Shown here: positions 30,898 through 39,647 of the stretch, piece by piece
How positions within the stretch are numbered: the stretch's first letter is position 1
Layout of the letters: the number at the start of each line of letters is the position of its first letter
DNA from: Streptomyces hayashii
GTDB taxonomy: Bacteria > Actinomycetota > Actinomycetes > Streptomycetales > Streptomycetaceae
Direction: 5' to 3'
NCBI RefSeq assembly: GCF_024539815.1
Contig: NZ_JAHHIU010000112.1
Coordinates: 1 to 51,520 of the forward strand
DNA: 51,520 bases
The notes under the pieces: generated by a model
The model's database searches: none
Seen by the model: the letters and a program-made list of their open reading frames with translations, nothing else
What the model was told of the DNA's origin: nothing
Made by a program: the position numbers and the translations under genes

Positions 30898-32343
30898 TCA
30901 GCGCACGGCGAGCCGGGCCTCCGCCTCCCGCCACCGTTCGGCGTCTCCCTGCGGTTCGTAGCGTGTCAGCGGCTGCGTACGGGCCAGCAGCCGGCGCATG
31001 TCGGCACGGTCGCCGACCAGTCCTTGGGCCCGCGCCTGGACGAGCACGTTGCCGAGAGCGGCGGCCTCCGTCGGACCGGCCACCACCGGCAGCCCGCAGG
31101 CGTCGGCGGTCAGTCGGCACAGCAGCGCGTTGCGGGTGCCGCCGCCGACGATGTGGACGACGTCGACGGGGTGGTCCGCGAGGCGCTGGGCGTCCGCGAT
31201 CGCCCGCCGGTGCGCGAGGGCCAGGGAGTCGAGGATGCACCGGGTGATCTCACCGCGCGTGCGCGGCACCGGCTGGCCCGACACCCGGCACGCCTCGGCG
31301 ATCCGCTCCGGCATCCGTCCGGGCGCGAGGAAGGCGGCGTCGCCCGCGTCGACGACCGAGCGCAACGCCTGCGCTGCGGCCGCGTCCCGCAGCAGTTCGT
31401 CCAGGTCCGGGTCGCCCCAGGCCCGTACGCACTCCTGGAGCAGCCACAGGCCCATGATGTTGCGCAGGTAGCGGACCGTGCCGTCCAGCCCCAGCTCATT
31501 GGTGAAGTTGGCGACCCGGCTCTCCTCGCTGAGCACGGGCGCCGTCAGCTCCAGTCCGGCCAGCGACCAGGTGCCGGTGCAGATGTAGGCGAAGTGCTCG
31601 CCGACGGCCGGAACGGCCGCCACGGCGGACGCGGTGTCGTGCGAGGCGACCGTGGTCACCGGCACCCGGCCGGTCAGCCCCGTCTCCTCCAGCACCTGGG
31701 GCCGCAGCAGTCCCGCCGGGTCGCCGGGCCGCCGCAGCGGAGCGAACAGCTCCAGGTCGATGCCGAGCCGCGCGGCGACGTCGTAGGACCAGTCGCCGGT
31801 GCGGGGGTCGATCAGCTGGGTCGTCGACGCGTTGGTCAGCTCGGTGCCCTGCTCGCCCGTCAGCCAGTAGGACAGCAGGTCGGGAATGAGCAACAGCCTG
31901 CGCGCCTGCGCCAGTTGGGCCGTGGAAGCCGCGGCCTTCAACTGGTACAGGGTGTTGAAGGGCGCGTACTGCAAGCCCGTCGCCGCGTACAGCTCGGCCG
32001 CCGGCACGGTGGCCCACACCTTCTCGGCGACTCCCTCGGTGCGCGCGTCGCGGTAGTGCACCGGGTTGCCGAGCAGGGCCCCGTCGGCGTCCAGCAGGCC
32101 GTGGTCCACGGCCCAGCTGTCGATGCCGACGGAGTCCACCCGACCGGCCGCCCGCAGCCCCTCCAGCACGCCCGCGTACAGGGACAGCACATCCCAGCGC
32201 AGCCCCTCCGGGACCCGGACCGGCCGGTTGGGGAAGCGGTGGGCCTCCGTCAGCTCCAGCGAGTCCGGGCCGACCCGGCCGACCATGACGCGCCCGCTGG
32301 ACGCGCCGAGGTCGACGGCGGCGTACGACTTCACGGCCGTCAC
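30898..32343 (-). CDS. rhaB: L-rhamnulokinase
   Basis: The GTG at 32343 overlaps the rhaEW stop (GTGA) and gives 481 residues. FGGY-kinase motifs are AAVDLGASSGRVMVG (phosphate loop), GIDSWAVDHGLLD with the catalytic Asp, TGTWSLAGLEL and a C-terminal VHIVGGGTRNALLCRLTADA. It phosphorylates L-rhamnulose to L-rhamnulose-1-phosphate in the cytoplasm. Confidence 0.94.
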   Translation of the reverse strand: MTAVKSYAAVDLGASSGRVMVGRVGPDSLELTEAHRFPNRPVRVPEGLRWDVLSLYAGVLEGLRAAGRVDSVGIDSWAVDHGLLDADGALLGNPVHYRDARTEGVAEKVWATVPAAELYAATGLQYAPFNTLYQLKAAASTAQLAQARRLLLIPDLLSYWLTGEQGTELTNASTTQLIDPRTGDWSYDVAARLGIDLELFAPLRRPGDPAGLLRPQVLEETGLTGRVPVTTVASHDTASAVAAVPAVGEHFAYICTGTWSLAGLELTAPVLSEESRVANFTNELGLDGTVRYLRNIMGLWLLQECVRAWGDPDLDELLRDAAAAQALRSVVDAGDAAFLAPGRMPERIAEACRVSGQPVPRTRGEITRCILDSLALAHRRAIADAQRLADHPVDVVHIVGGGTRNALLCRLTADACGLPVVAGPTEAAALGNVLVQARAQGLVGDRADMRRLLARTQPLTRYEPQGDAERWREAEARLAVR

Positions 32344-34379
32344 CGGAGGAAAGCGGCCGCCACACCCGCGTCGACGGGGACGTGCAGTCCGGTGGTGTGG
32401 GTGAGCTCGCCGCCGGTCAGCGCGAACACGGCGTTGGCCACGTGCTCGGGCAGCACCTCGCGCTTGAGGATGGTCCGCTGTGCGTAGAACTCGCCCAGCT
32501 TGTCCTCCTCCACCCCGTACACGGCCGCGCGCTGGGCGCCCCAGCCGCCGGCGAAGATGCCGGACCCGCGCACCACGCCGTCGGGGTTGACCCCGTTGAC
32601 GCGGATGCCGTGCTCGCCCAGCTCGGCGGCGAGCAGCCGCACCTGGTGGGCCTGGTCGGCCTTGGTGGCGGAGTAGGCGATGTTGTTCGGCCCGGCGAAC
32701 ACGGCGTTCTTCGACGCGATGTAGACGATGTCGCCGCCGAGCTTCTGGGCGATCATCACCCGGGCCGCCTCGCGCGACACGAGGAACGAGCCGCGGGCCA
32801 TGATGTCGTGCTGCAGGTCCCAGTCCCGGGCCGAGGTCTCCAGCAGCGGCTTGGAGATGGAGATGCCGGCGTTGTTGACCACCAGGTCGACCCCGCCGAA
32901 GGCGAGCGCGGCGGCCTCGAAGGCGCGGGCGATCTGCTCCTCGGACATCACGTCGACGGTGACGGCCACCGCCTTGTCGGCGCCGCCGAGCTCCTCGGCG
33001 ACGGCGGCCGCGTTCTCGCCGTCCAGATCGGCGACGACGACGCAGGCGCCCTCGGCGGACAGCCGGTGCGCGATCGCCTTGCCGATCCCGCTGCCGCCGC
33101 CCGTCACCAGGGCCACCCGGGTGGCCAGCGGCTTGGGCTTCGGCATCCGCTGGAGCTTGGCCTCCTCCAGGGCCCAGTACTCGATGCGGAACTTCTCCGA
33201 CTCCTCGATCGGCGCGTACGACGACACCGACTCGGCGCCCCGCATCACGTTGATCGCGTTGACGTAGAACTCGCCGGCGACCCGGGCCGTCTGCTTGTCC
33301 TTGCCGAAGGAGAACATGCCCACGCCCGGCACCAGCACGATCGCCGGGTCGGCGCCGCGCATGGCGGGCGAGCCGGGCTCGGCGTGCCGGGCGTAGTAGG
33401 CGGCGTACTCCTCGCGGTACTCGGCGTGCAGCTCCGCCAGCCGGGCGACGGCGTCCTCCAGCGCCGCGCCGGGCGGCAGATCCAGGACGAGCGGCCGCAC
33501 CTTGGTGCGCAGGAAGTGGTCCGGGCAGGAGGTGCCGAGCGCGGCGAGCCGCGGGTGCTCGGCTCGCGCCACGAAGTCCAGCACGGCGTCGGAGTCGGTG
33601 AAGTGCCCGACCTGGGGCCGGTCCTGGGAGGCGATCGCCCGCACGTGCGGGGCGAGTGCGGCGGCCCGGCGCCGGCGCTCGTCCTCGGGCAGTGCCTCGT
33701 ACCCGGCGACGACCGGTCCGAAGGGCTCGGCCTTCCCCTTCTCCGCCAGGAATGCCTCGGCGGTGCGGATGATGTGCAGCGAGTTGCGCTCGCACTCCTC
33801 GGCGCTCTCGCCCCAGGCGGTGATCCCATGGCCGCCCAGCACCACGCCGACGGCCTGCGGGTTGGCCTCCTTGATCGCGGCGATGTCGAGGCCGAGCTGG
33901 AAGCCGGGCCGCCGCCACGGCACCCAGGCGACGGCGTCCCCGAAGCACTCGGCGGTCAGCTTCTCCCCGTCCGCCGCGCAGGCGAGCGCGATCCCGGAGT
34001 CGGGGTGCAGGTGGTCGACGTGGGCCGCGTCGACGAGCCCGTGCATGGCGGTGTCGATGGACGGAGCCGCCCCGCCCTTGCCGTGCAGGCAGTAGTCGAA
34101 CGCGGCGACCATCTCGTCCTCGCGCTCGACGCCCGGATAGACGTCGACGAGCCCGCGCAGCCGGTCCAGCCGCAGCACGGCGAGTCCCGCCTCGGTGAGC
34201 GTGCCGAGGTCGCCGCCGGACCCCTTCACCCACATCAGCTCGACGTCCCGGCCGGTCACGGGATCGATGTCGGCGCCCTTGGCGGACGCGTTGCCGCCGG
34301 CGTAGTTGGTGTTGCGGGGATCGGCGCCGAGCCTGCGGGACCGACCGAGGAGAGCGGCGGCTTCGGGATGGGTGGTCAT
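32340..34379 (-). CDS. rhaEW: Bifunctional rhamnulose-1-phosphate aldolase / lactaldehyde dehydrogenase (SDR)
   Basis: The product is 679 residues. The class II aldolase/adducin-type domain (about 1-390) has NTNYAGGNASAK and the metal-binding histidines of VDHLHPDSGIA and GGHGITAWG. A short-chain dehydrogenase (about 415-679) has VALVTGGGSGIGKAIA (near 424), NNAGIS and the YSATK catalytic pair (near 565). The aldolase gives DHAP and L-lactaldehyde; in RhaEW-type proteins the dehydrogenase domain oxidises lactaldehyde to L-lactate. That product is the substrate of the lut genes downstream. Confidence 0.92.
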   Translation of the reverse strand: MTTHPEAAALLGRSRRLGADPRNTNYAGGNASAKGADIDPVTGRDVELMWVKGSGGDLGTLTEAGLAVLRLDRLRGLVDVYPGVEREDEMVAAFDYCLHGKGGAAPSIDTAMHGLVDAAHVDHLHPDSGIALACAADGEKLTAECFGDAVAWVPWRRPGFQLGLDIAAIKEANPQAVGVVLGGHGITAWGESAEECERNSLHIIRTAEAFLAEKGKAEPFGPVVAGYEALPEDERRRRAAALAPHVRAIASQDRPQVGHFTDSDAVLDFVARAEHPRLAALGTSCPDHFLRTKVRPLVLDLPPGAALEDAVARLAELHAEYREEYAAYYARHAEPGSPAMRGADPAIVLVPGVGMFSFGKDKQTARVAGEFYVNAINVMRGAESVSSYAPIEESEKFRIEYWALEEAKLQRMPKPKPLATRVALVTGGGSGIGKAIAHRLSAEGACVVVADLDGENAAAVAEELGGADKAVAVTVDVMSEEQIARAFEAAALAFGGVDLVVNNAGISISKPLLETSARDWDLQHDIMARGSFLVSREAARVMIAQKLGGDIVYIASKNAVFAGPNNIAYSATKADQAHQVRLLAAELGEHGIRVNGVNPDGVVRGSGIFAGGWGAQRAAVYGVEEDKLGEFYAQRTILKREVLPEHVANAVFALTGGELTHTTGLHVPVDAGVAAAFLR

Positions 34380-34391
34380 GCGAATTCCCTT

Positions 34392-34400
34392 ACTTTTCGA
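34392..34400. promoter_or_regulatory. Half-site ACTTTTCGA upstream of rhaEW
   Basis: ACTTTTCGA repeats one half of the perfect palindrome at 35863-35877. It lies 13 bases upstream of the rhaEW start and could be a secondary operator. Confidence 0.3.
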
Positions 34401-34520
34401 ACGCGGGCGACGGAACGCGCCCTGGAGGGGCGGGGCTGTATCGATATGCGGCTCCCGCCGCGCGGGCGCGACCGGCCACGACGGGCCCGCGGTCCGCGAC
34501 GGACGGGTGACGGCGGAGGA

Positions 34521-35699
34521 TTACGCCCCCCACCCGGCCTGCTCCCCGCCGACCCGCTCGGCGACGATCCTCTCTGCGTACCCGGACGCCCGGTACGCCG
34601 CCATCGGGTCGGGGTCCAGCCCCGTCTCCTCGCGCACCTCGCGCAGCAGCGGACGCACGTCCGTGTTGTAGGCGTCCATCAGCACGGCGTTGGCCTCCAG
34701 CACATCACCCGACGCCTGCGCGGCGGCCAGCGCCGAGCGGTCGACGAGCAGCGCCTTGGCCGTCGCCTCCTGCACGTTCATCACGGACCGGATGATCGCC
34801 GGGATCTTCGCCTCGATGTTGTGGCACTGGTCGAGCATGAACGCCACGTCGGCGGTGAACCCGCCCCCGCGCACGACCTCGTACATGATCCGGAACAGCT
34901 GGAAGGGGTCGGCGGCGCCGACCATGAGGTCGTCGTCGGCGTAGAAGCGCGAGTTGAAGTCGAACCCGCCGAGCTTCCCCTCGCGCAGCAGGGTGGCGAC
35001 GATGAACTCGATGTTGGTCCCGGGCGCGTGGTGGCCCGTGTCGACCACGACCTGCGCCTTCGGGCCCAGCTTCAGACAGTGCGCGTACGCCGTACCCCAG
35101 TCCGGCACGTCCGTCGAGTAGAAGGCCGGCTCGAAGAACTTGTACTCCAGCAGCATCCGCTGCCCGTCGCCGAGCCGCGCGTACACCTCGGCCAGGCCCT
35201 CGGCCAGCCGGTCCTGCCGCGCGTGGAGGTCGTCCTGGCCGGGATAGTTGGTCCCGTCCGCGAACCACAGCTTCAGATCGGCCGAGCCCGTCGCGTCCAT
35301 GATGTCGACGCACTCCAGCAGTTGGTCGACGGCCTTGCGCCGGACGGCCGCCTCCGGGTGGCAGATGCTGCCGAGCTTGTAGGCGTCGTCCTGGAAGGTG
35401 TTGGAGTTGATCGCCCCCAGCTTCACGCCCCGGTCCTCGGCATGTTTCGCAAGTGCGGAGTAGTCCTCCACTTTGTCCCACGGGATGTGCAGCGCGACGG
35501 TGGGGGCGACGCCGGTGAACGCGTGCACCTGTGCGGCGTCGTCCAGCTTCTCCTGCGGGGTACGGGGGACGCCCTGCTGGGCGAACACCTTGAACCGGGT
35601 CCCCGAGTTCCCGTACGCCCACGACGGTGTCTCGACGGCCTGGGTCTTCAGTGCGGCCTTCACCGCTGCGAGGTCGCTCACTTCGGGCTCCTGTGACAT
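34521..35699 (-). CDS. rhaI: L-rhamnose isomerase (RhaI type)
   Basis: The product is 392 residues. The TIM-barrel sugar isomerase of the Pseudomonas stutzeri/RhaI type is recognised by HIPWDKVEDY, GAINSNTFQDDAYKLGSICH, LWFADGTNYPGQDD and VVDTGHHAPGTNIEFIV. Metal ligands lie in the E-YKFFEPAFY, D-TGHH and GGFDFNSRFYADDD segments. It converts L-rhamnose to L-rhamnulose. It is the first gene of the leftward set. Confidence 0.94.
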   Translation of the reverse strand: MSQEPEVSDLAAVKAALKTQAVETPSWAYGNSGTRFKVFAQQGVPRTPQEKLDDAAQVHAFTGVAPTVALHIPWDKVEDYSALAKHAEDRGVKLGAINSNTFQDDAYKLGSICHPEAAVRRKAVDQLLECVDIMDATGSADLKLWFADGTNYPGQDDLHARQDRLAEGLAEVYARLGDGQRMLLEYKFFEPAFYSTDVPDWGTAYAHCLKLGPKAQVVVDTGHHAPGTNIEFIVATLLREGKLGGFDFNSRFYADDDLMVGAADPFQLFRIMYEVVRGGGFTADVAFMLDQCHNIEAKIPAIIRSVMNVQEATAKALLVDRSALAAAQASGDVLEANAVLMDAYNTDVRPLLREVREETGLDPDPMAAYRASGYAERIVAERVGGEQAGWGA

Positions 35700-35765
35700 C
35701 GGTCCGGAAAGACATCCGCAGCGGCTGCCAGAGCCTTCCGGGGACGCTTCTGGAGACGCTGCTGA

Positions 35766-35777
35766 TGAAACGATTCA
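35766..35777. promoter_or_regulatory. LacI-type operator candidate at the rhaI promoter
   Basis: TGAAACGATTCA is a 12-bp near-palindrome with central CG, typical of LacI-family operators. It covers the predicted transcription start of the rhaI promoter. A related site TGAAACCTTTCA sits at the rightward promoter. Confidence 0.6.
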
Positions 35778-35784
35778 GAACGGG

Positions 35785-35813
35785 AAGCTATGGGCGCGCC
35801 GGAGGAGTGTCAA
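35785..35813 (-). promoter_or_regulatory. Predicted rhaI promoter
   Basis: Reading leftward, TTGACA (35813-35808), a 17-base spacer and TAGCTT (35790-35785) form a near-consensus sigma-HrdB-type promoter. The start point would fall at about 35778, next to the operator. Confidence 0.65.
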
Positions 35814-35862
35814 GCCCCCCGGCCTGGATCGTTCCTCGTGACCGCCGCGTGACCTACGACTA

Positions 35863-35877
35863 TCGAAAACTTTTCGA
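35863..35877. promoter_or_regulatory. Perfect palindrome in the rha divergent region
   Basis: TCGAAAACTTTTCGA is a perfect 15-bp inverted repeat around a central C, just upstream of the rightward -35. It is AT-rich and unlike its surroundings. It could be the site of a second regulator or an activator site. Confidence 0.55.
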
Positions 35878-35887
35878 GACGTACCCA

Positions 35888-35917
35888 TTGACGTGACATG
35901 GCCGCCATGCCTAACGT
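35888..35917 (+). promoter_or_regulatory. Predicted promoter of the rhamnose transport genes
   Basis: TTGACG (35888-35893), an 18-base spacer and TAACGT (35912-35917) precede the rightward operon by about 80 bases. Confidence 0.55.
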
Positions 35918-35931
35918 CCCGGCAATCCAGT

Positions 35932-35943
35932 TGAAACCTTTCA
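35932..35943. promoter_or_regulatory. LacI-type operator candidate at the transport promoter
   Basis: TGAAACCTTTCA shares 10 of 12 positions with the site at 35766-35777 and lies just downstream of the predicted rightward start point, where a repressor would block transcription. Confidence 0.55.
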
Positions 35944-35999
35944 CGACGTCGCGACGGCCCTCAGGGCATCGGTTCGCGGACGTCGTCGAGGAGCCACCC

Positions 36000-37517
36000 A
36001 TGACCCACCCGTCCGACACGGGACCTGCCCCGGTGCTGGCGCTGAAGGACGTAGCCAAGTCCTTCGGCGCCGTACGCGCCCTGCGGGGCGTCTCCCTGGA
36101 GCTGTTCCCCGGCGAGGTACACGCCCTCGCCGGGGAGAACGGCGCGGGCAAGTCGACCCTGATCAAGACCCTCGCGGGGGTGCACCGACCGGACGCCGGC
36201 CGGGTGCTGCTCGACGGTGAGCCCGTCGTCTTCCACGGTCCCGGCGACGCCCGCGACGCCGGCATCGCCGTGATCTACCAGGAGCCCACGCTCTTTCCCG
36301 ATCTGTCGATCGCCGAGAACATCTTCATGGGCCGCCGGCCCCGACGCGCCTTCGGCCGCATCGACCACAAGGCCACCCACGCGGCCACCGCCGCCCTGAT
36401 GAAGCGCCTCGGCGTCGAACTCGACCCCGAGCGCCCTGCGCGCGGCCTGTCCATCGCCGACCAGCAGATCGTCGAGATCGCCAAGGCGCTCTCCTTCGAC
36501 GCCCGCGTCCTGATCATGGACGAGCCGACCGCGGCCCTCACCGGCAGCGAGGTCGCCCGCCTCTTCGGCGTGGTGCGCACCCTGCGCGAGCAGGGCGCGG
36601 CGGTCCTGTTCATCTCGCACCGACTGGAGGAGATCTTCGAGATCTGTCAGCAGGTGACCACCCTGCGCGACGGGGCGTGGATCGCCACCGAGCAGGTCGC
36701 CGGCATGACCGAGGACGACCTGGTCCGCCGGATGGTCGGCCGCGACCTGGACGAGCTCTACCCCAAGCAGGACGTCACGCCGGGCGAGGTCGCCCTCAGC
36801 GTCCGCCGGCTGACCCGTGAGGGCGTCTTCACGGACGTCTCCTTCGAGGTCCGCCGCGGTGAGATCGTCGGCCTCGCCGGACTCGTCGGCGCCGGCCGCA
36901 CCGAGGTCGCCCGCGCGGTCTTCGGCATCGACCGCTGGGACGGCGGCGAGGTCCTCGTGGACGGCCGCCCGCTCACCAACGGCGCGCCCTCGACCGCGAT
37001 GACCGCCGGCCTCGCCCTCGTCCCCGAGGACCGGCGCGCCCAGGGCCTGGTGATGGACATGTCCATCGAGCGCAACATCGGCCTCACCGGCCTGCGCACC
37101 ACGGTGAAGGCGGGCCTGATGGACCGCGGCGCCGAGCGCAGCCGCTCCCTGGACTGGGCGGTCAAGCTCCAGGTGAAGTACGCCAGGATCGCCGACACCG
37201 TCAACACGCTCTCCGGCGGCAACCAGCAGAAGGTCGTCCTGGCCAAATGGCTGGCGACCGGCCCCAAGGTGCTGATCGTCGACGAGCCGACCCGCGGCAT
37301 CGACGTCGGCACCAAGGCCGAGGTGCACCGGCTGCTGTCCGAGCTGGCCGCCGACGGGGTCGCCGTCCTGATGATCTCCTCCGACCTGCCCGAGATCCTC
37401 GGCATGGCCGACCGCGTGCTGGTGATGCACGAGGGCCGGCTCACCGCCGAGATCGCCCGCACCGAAGCCACCGAGGAAACCGTGATGGCCGCAGCCACCG
37501 GGAGGGCCGCCGCATGA
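36000..37517 (+). CDS. rhaT: Rhamnose ABC transporter, duplicated ATPase subunit
   Basis: The product is 505 residues from the ATG at 36000, behind GAGGAG. Two ABC domains of the carbohydrate CUT2 type are fused. The first has Walker A GENGAGKST and Walker B VLIMDEPTAAL. The second has the degenerate Walker A GLVGAGRTE, the signature LSGGNQQKVVLAKWL and VLIVDEPTRGIDVG. This is the usual RbsA/XylG-like layout. It energises uptake through the permeases encoded next, coupled by an ATGA overlap. Confidence 0.93.
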   Translation: MTHPSDTGPAPVLALKDVAKSFGAVRALRGVSLELFPGEVHALAGENGAGKSTLIKTLAGVHRPDAGRVLLDGEPVVFHGPGDARDAGIAVIYQEPTLFPDLSIAENIFMGRRPRRAFGRIDHKATHAATAALMKRLGVELDPERPARGLSIADQQIVEIAKALSFDARVLIMDEPTAALTGSEVARLFGVVRTLREQGAAVLFISHRLEEIFEICQQVTTLRDGAWIATEQVAGMTEDDLVRRMVGRDLDELYPKQDVTPGEVALSVRRLTREGVFTDVSFEVRRGEIVGLAGLVGAGRTEVARAVFGIDRWDGGEVLVDGRPLTNGAPSTAMTAGLALVPEDRRAQGLVMDMSIERNIGLTGLRTTVKAGLMDRGAERSRSLDWAVKLQVKYARIADTVNTLSGGNQQKVVLAKWLATGPKVLIVDEPTRGIDVGTKAEVHRLLSELAADGVAVLMISSDLPEILGMADRVLVMHEGRLTAEIARTEATEETVMAAATGRAAA

Positions 37518-38605
37518 CGGTGACCACGTCCGACCACGCCCCCGTCGCCGAGGCGCCCCGGTCCAGCGGCACCCGGCTCGTCGACCGCGTGTTCAAGATG
37601 CGCGAACTCGCCATTCTGGTCGTCTTCCTGGTGATGATCGCCGTCACCCAGGCCGGCAACAGCGAGTTCCTGTCCGAGCAGGGCATCAAGGACCTCCTGC
37701 TCAACGCGACCATCCTGGTGCTGGTCGCCACCGGCCAGTCCCTGGTCGTCATCACCCGCAACGTCGACCTGTCGGTCGGCTCCACCCTCGGCATCAGCGC
37801 CTTCGCCGCCGGCACGTATCTGCACGGTGGCGGCAACCCGGTGATCGCGATCGTGCTGGCCGTCCTGCTGGGCGTCGGCTTCGGGCTCCTCAACGGCCTG
37901 CTGGTCAGCCTCGGTCAGGTGCCCGCCCTCGTCGTCACCCTCGGCACGCTCTACATCATCCGCGGCATCGACTCCATCTGGGTCGGCTCGCGGCAGATCA
38001 CCGCGGCCGACCTGCCGAACGCGTTCGTGGACTTCGGCTCCGGCGGCCTCTCGGCCGTGCCCTGGCTCGCGCTGATCGCGCTCGTCGTCCTCGTCGCCAC
38101 CGCCTACTACCTCAAGCACTACGGCAGCGGGCGCGAACTGTACGCGCTCGGCTCCAACCCGGAGGCCGCCCGCCTGGCCGGCATTCCGGTCCGCAAGCGG
38201 ATCCTCGCCGCCTACACCTTCTGCGGCGGCCTCGCCGGTCTGGCCGGAGCGATGTACCTGGCCCGGTTCGGCAACGTCGACTCCAGCACGGGCAACGGCT
38301 ACGAACTGACCGTCGTCAGCGCCGTCGTGGTCGGCGGCGTGGTGTTCACCGGCGGCTCGGGCAGCGTCTACGGCGCCGCGCTCGGCGCGCTGCTGCTCAC
38401 CTCGATCAACAGCGTGCTGCCCGCCCTCGGAGTCAGCTCGGTCTGGGTGCTCGCCATCAACGGCGTACTGCTCCTGCTGGCCATCGCGGTCGACCGGGTC
38501 GTGGCCGTGCGGGTGGCGTCCGCCCTGAAGAAGAAGTCGGCCGCGGCCAGGACCGCCGCCGCCCCGAAGACCCCCGTCAAGAAGGGAGACGCTCACGATG
38601 CCTGA
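37514..38605 (+). CDS. rhaP: Rhamnose ABC transporter permease
   Basis: The product is 363 residues from the ATG at 37514. About eight to ten transmembrane helices are seen. The CUT2 permease motif ARLAGIPVRKRILAAYTFCG and the loop GSNPEAARLAG are present, with the N-terminal VVITRNVDLSVGSTLGISAF typical of RbsC-like permeases. The C-terminal tail is Lys/Ala-rich. Its stop overlaps the next permease start by 8 bases. Confidence 0.92.
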   Translation: MTVTTSDHAPVAEAPRSSGTRLVDRVFKMRELAILVVFLVMIAVTQAGNSEFLSEQGIKDLLLNATILVLVATGQSLVVITRNVDLSVGSTLGISAFAAGTYLHGGGNPVIAIVLAVLLGVGFGLLNGLLVSLGQVPALVVTLGTLYIIRGIDSIWVGSRQITAADLPNAFVDFGSGGLSAVPWLALIALVVLVATAYYLKHYGSGRELYALGSNPEAARLAGIPVRKRILAAYTFCGGLAGLAGAMYLARFGNVDSSTGNGYELTVVSAVVVGGVVFTGGSGSVYGAALGALLLTSINSVLPALGVSSVWVLAINGVLLLLAIAVDRVVAVRVASALKKKSAAARTAAAPKTPVKKGDAHDA

Positions 38606-39605
38606 GTCGCTCACCCGCACGAGCCGCTGGTCCGCCCTCCGGTGGGACGGGGTCGTCGGCGCCCTCCTGATCGTCCTGCTGCTGTTCTCCTTCACCTTCG
38701 TGGACGGCTTCGGCAACGCGCTGAACCTGTCGTTCCTGATCGGCAACACCCTGCCGATCGCCCTGGTCGCACTGCCGATGACCCTGCTGGTCGTCGCCGG
38801 TGAGATCGACCTGTCGGTCGCCTCCACGGCCGGACTGTCCGGCGCGGTGATGGGCGCCCTGTGGAACCAGGGCATGACGATCGAGGCGATCATCCCCGTC
38901 TGCCTCCTGCTCGGCGTGGTCTGCGGGCTCGTCAACGGCCTGCTGGTGACCCGGCTCGGGCTGCCCTCGCTCGCCGTCACCATCGGCACCCTGGCCGCCT
39001 ACCGGGGCATCGCGCAGATCGTGCTCGGCTCCGACGCGGTCACCGACTTCCCCACCCAGTACCTGGACTTCGCGGCCGGCCGGCTCGGGGACACCTTCCT
39101 CCCGCAGGCCTTCCTGCCCTTCGTCGTCCTGCTCGCGATCGCCGTGGTGGTGCTGCACGCCACCCCGTTCGGACGCTCGCTGTTCGCGATCGGCGCCAGC
39201 GAGGAGGCCGCCCGGTTCGCCGGCGTCCGGGTCAAACGGCACAAGCTGATCCTCTTCACGGTGACCGGCCTCATGGCCTCCCTCACCGGGATCTTCTGGG
39301 CGCTGCACTACGCCAGCGCCCGCTACGACAACGCCACCGGCCTCGAACTCTCCGTCATCGCGGCCGTGCTCCTCGGCGGCATCGACTTCGACGGAGGAAA
39401 GGGCACGCTCGGCGGCGCGATCGCGGGAGTCTTCCTCCTCGGCGCGGCGCAGAACGTGATGAGCCTCCAGGACGTCTCCGCCCAGTCGCAGATCGTCGTC
39501 ACCGGCGTCCTGCTCGTCGTCTCCGTGCTCGGCCCCCGGGTCGCACGGCAGATCTCCGTCGCCAGGGCGGGCCGCCAGGCAGCCGCCTCGACACCGGCGT
39601 CGTAA
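38598..39605 (+). CDS. rhaQ: Rhamnose ABC transporter permease
   Basis: The product is 335 residues with about eight to ten hydrophobic helices. It carries the CUT2 motifs MTLLVVAGEIDLSVASTAGL, GASEEAARFAGVRVKRHK and LLGGIDFDGGKGTLGGAIAG. With the preceding protein it forms a heterodimeric channel in the cytoplasmic membrane. Confidence 0.92.
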   Translation: MPESLTRTSRWSALRWDGVVGALLIVLLLFSFTFVDGFGNALNLSFLIGNTLPIALVALPMTLLVVAGEIDLSVASTAGLSGAVMGALWNQGMTIEAIIPVCLLLGVVCGLVNGLLVTRLGLPSLAVTIGTLAAYRGIAQIVLGSDAVTDFPTQYLDFAAGRLGDTFLPQAFLPFVVLLAIAVVVLHATPFGRSLFAIGASEEAARFAGVRVKRHKLILFTVTGLMASLTGIFWALHYASARYDNATGLELSVIAAVLLGGIDFDGGKGTLGGAIAGVFLLGAAQNVMSLQDVSAQSQIVVTGVLLVVSVLGPRVARQISVARAGRQAAASTPAS

Positions 39606-39647
39606 CCCGCTCCCGCTCCACCACCCTCGTAAAGGACCCACACCATC

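Noticed and set aside
30898..34233. 1111-codon leftward frame joining the rhaB frame to sequence within rhaEW
   Set aside because: The upstream part is an out-of-frame reading of rhaEW. The real rhaB start is the GTG at 32343 that overlaps the rhaEW stop.
32382..35696. 1104-codon rightward open frame
   Set aside because: It is antisense to rhaEW and rhaI; no domain is recognisable.
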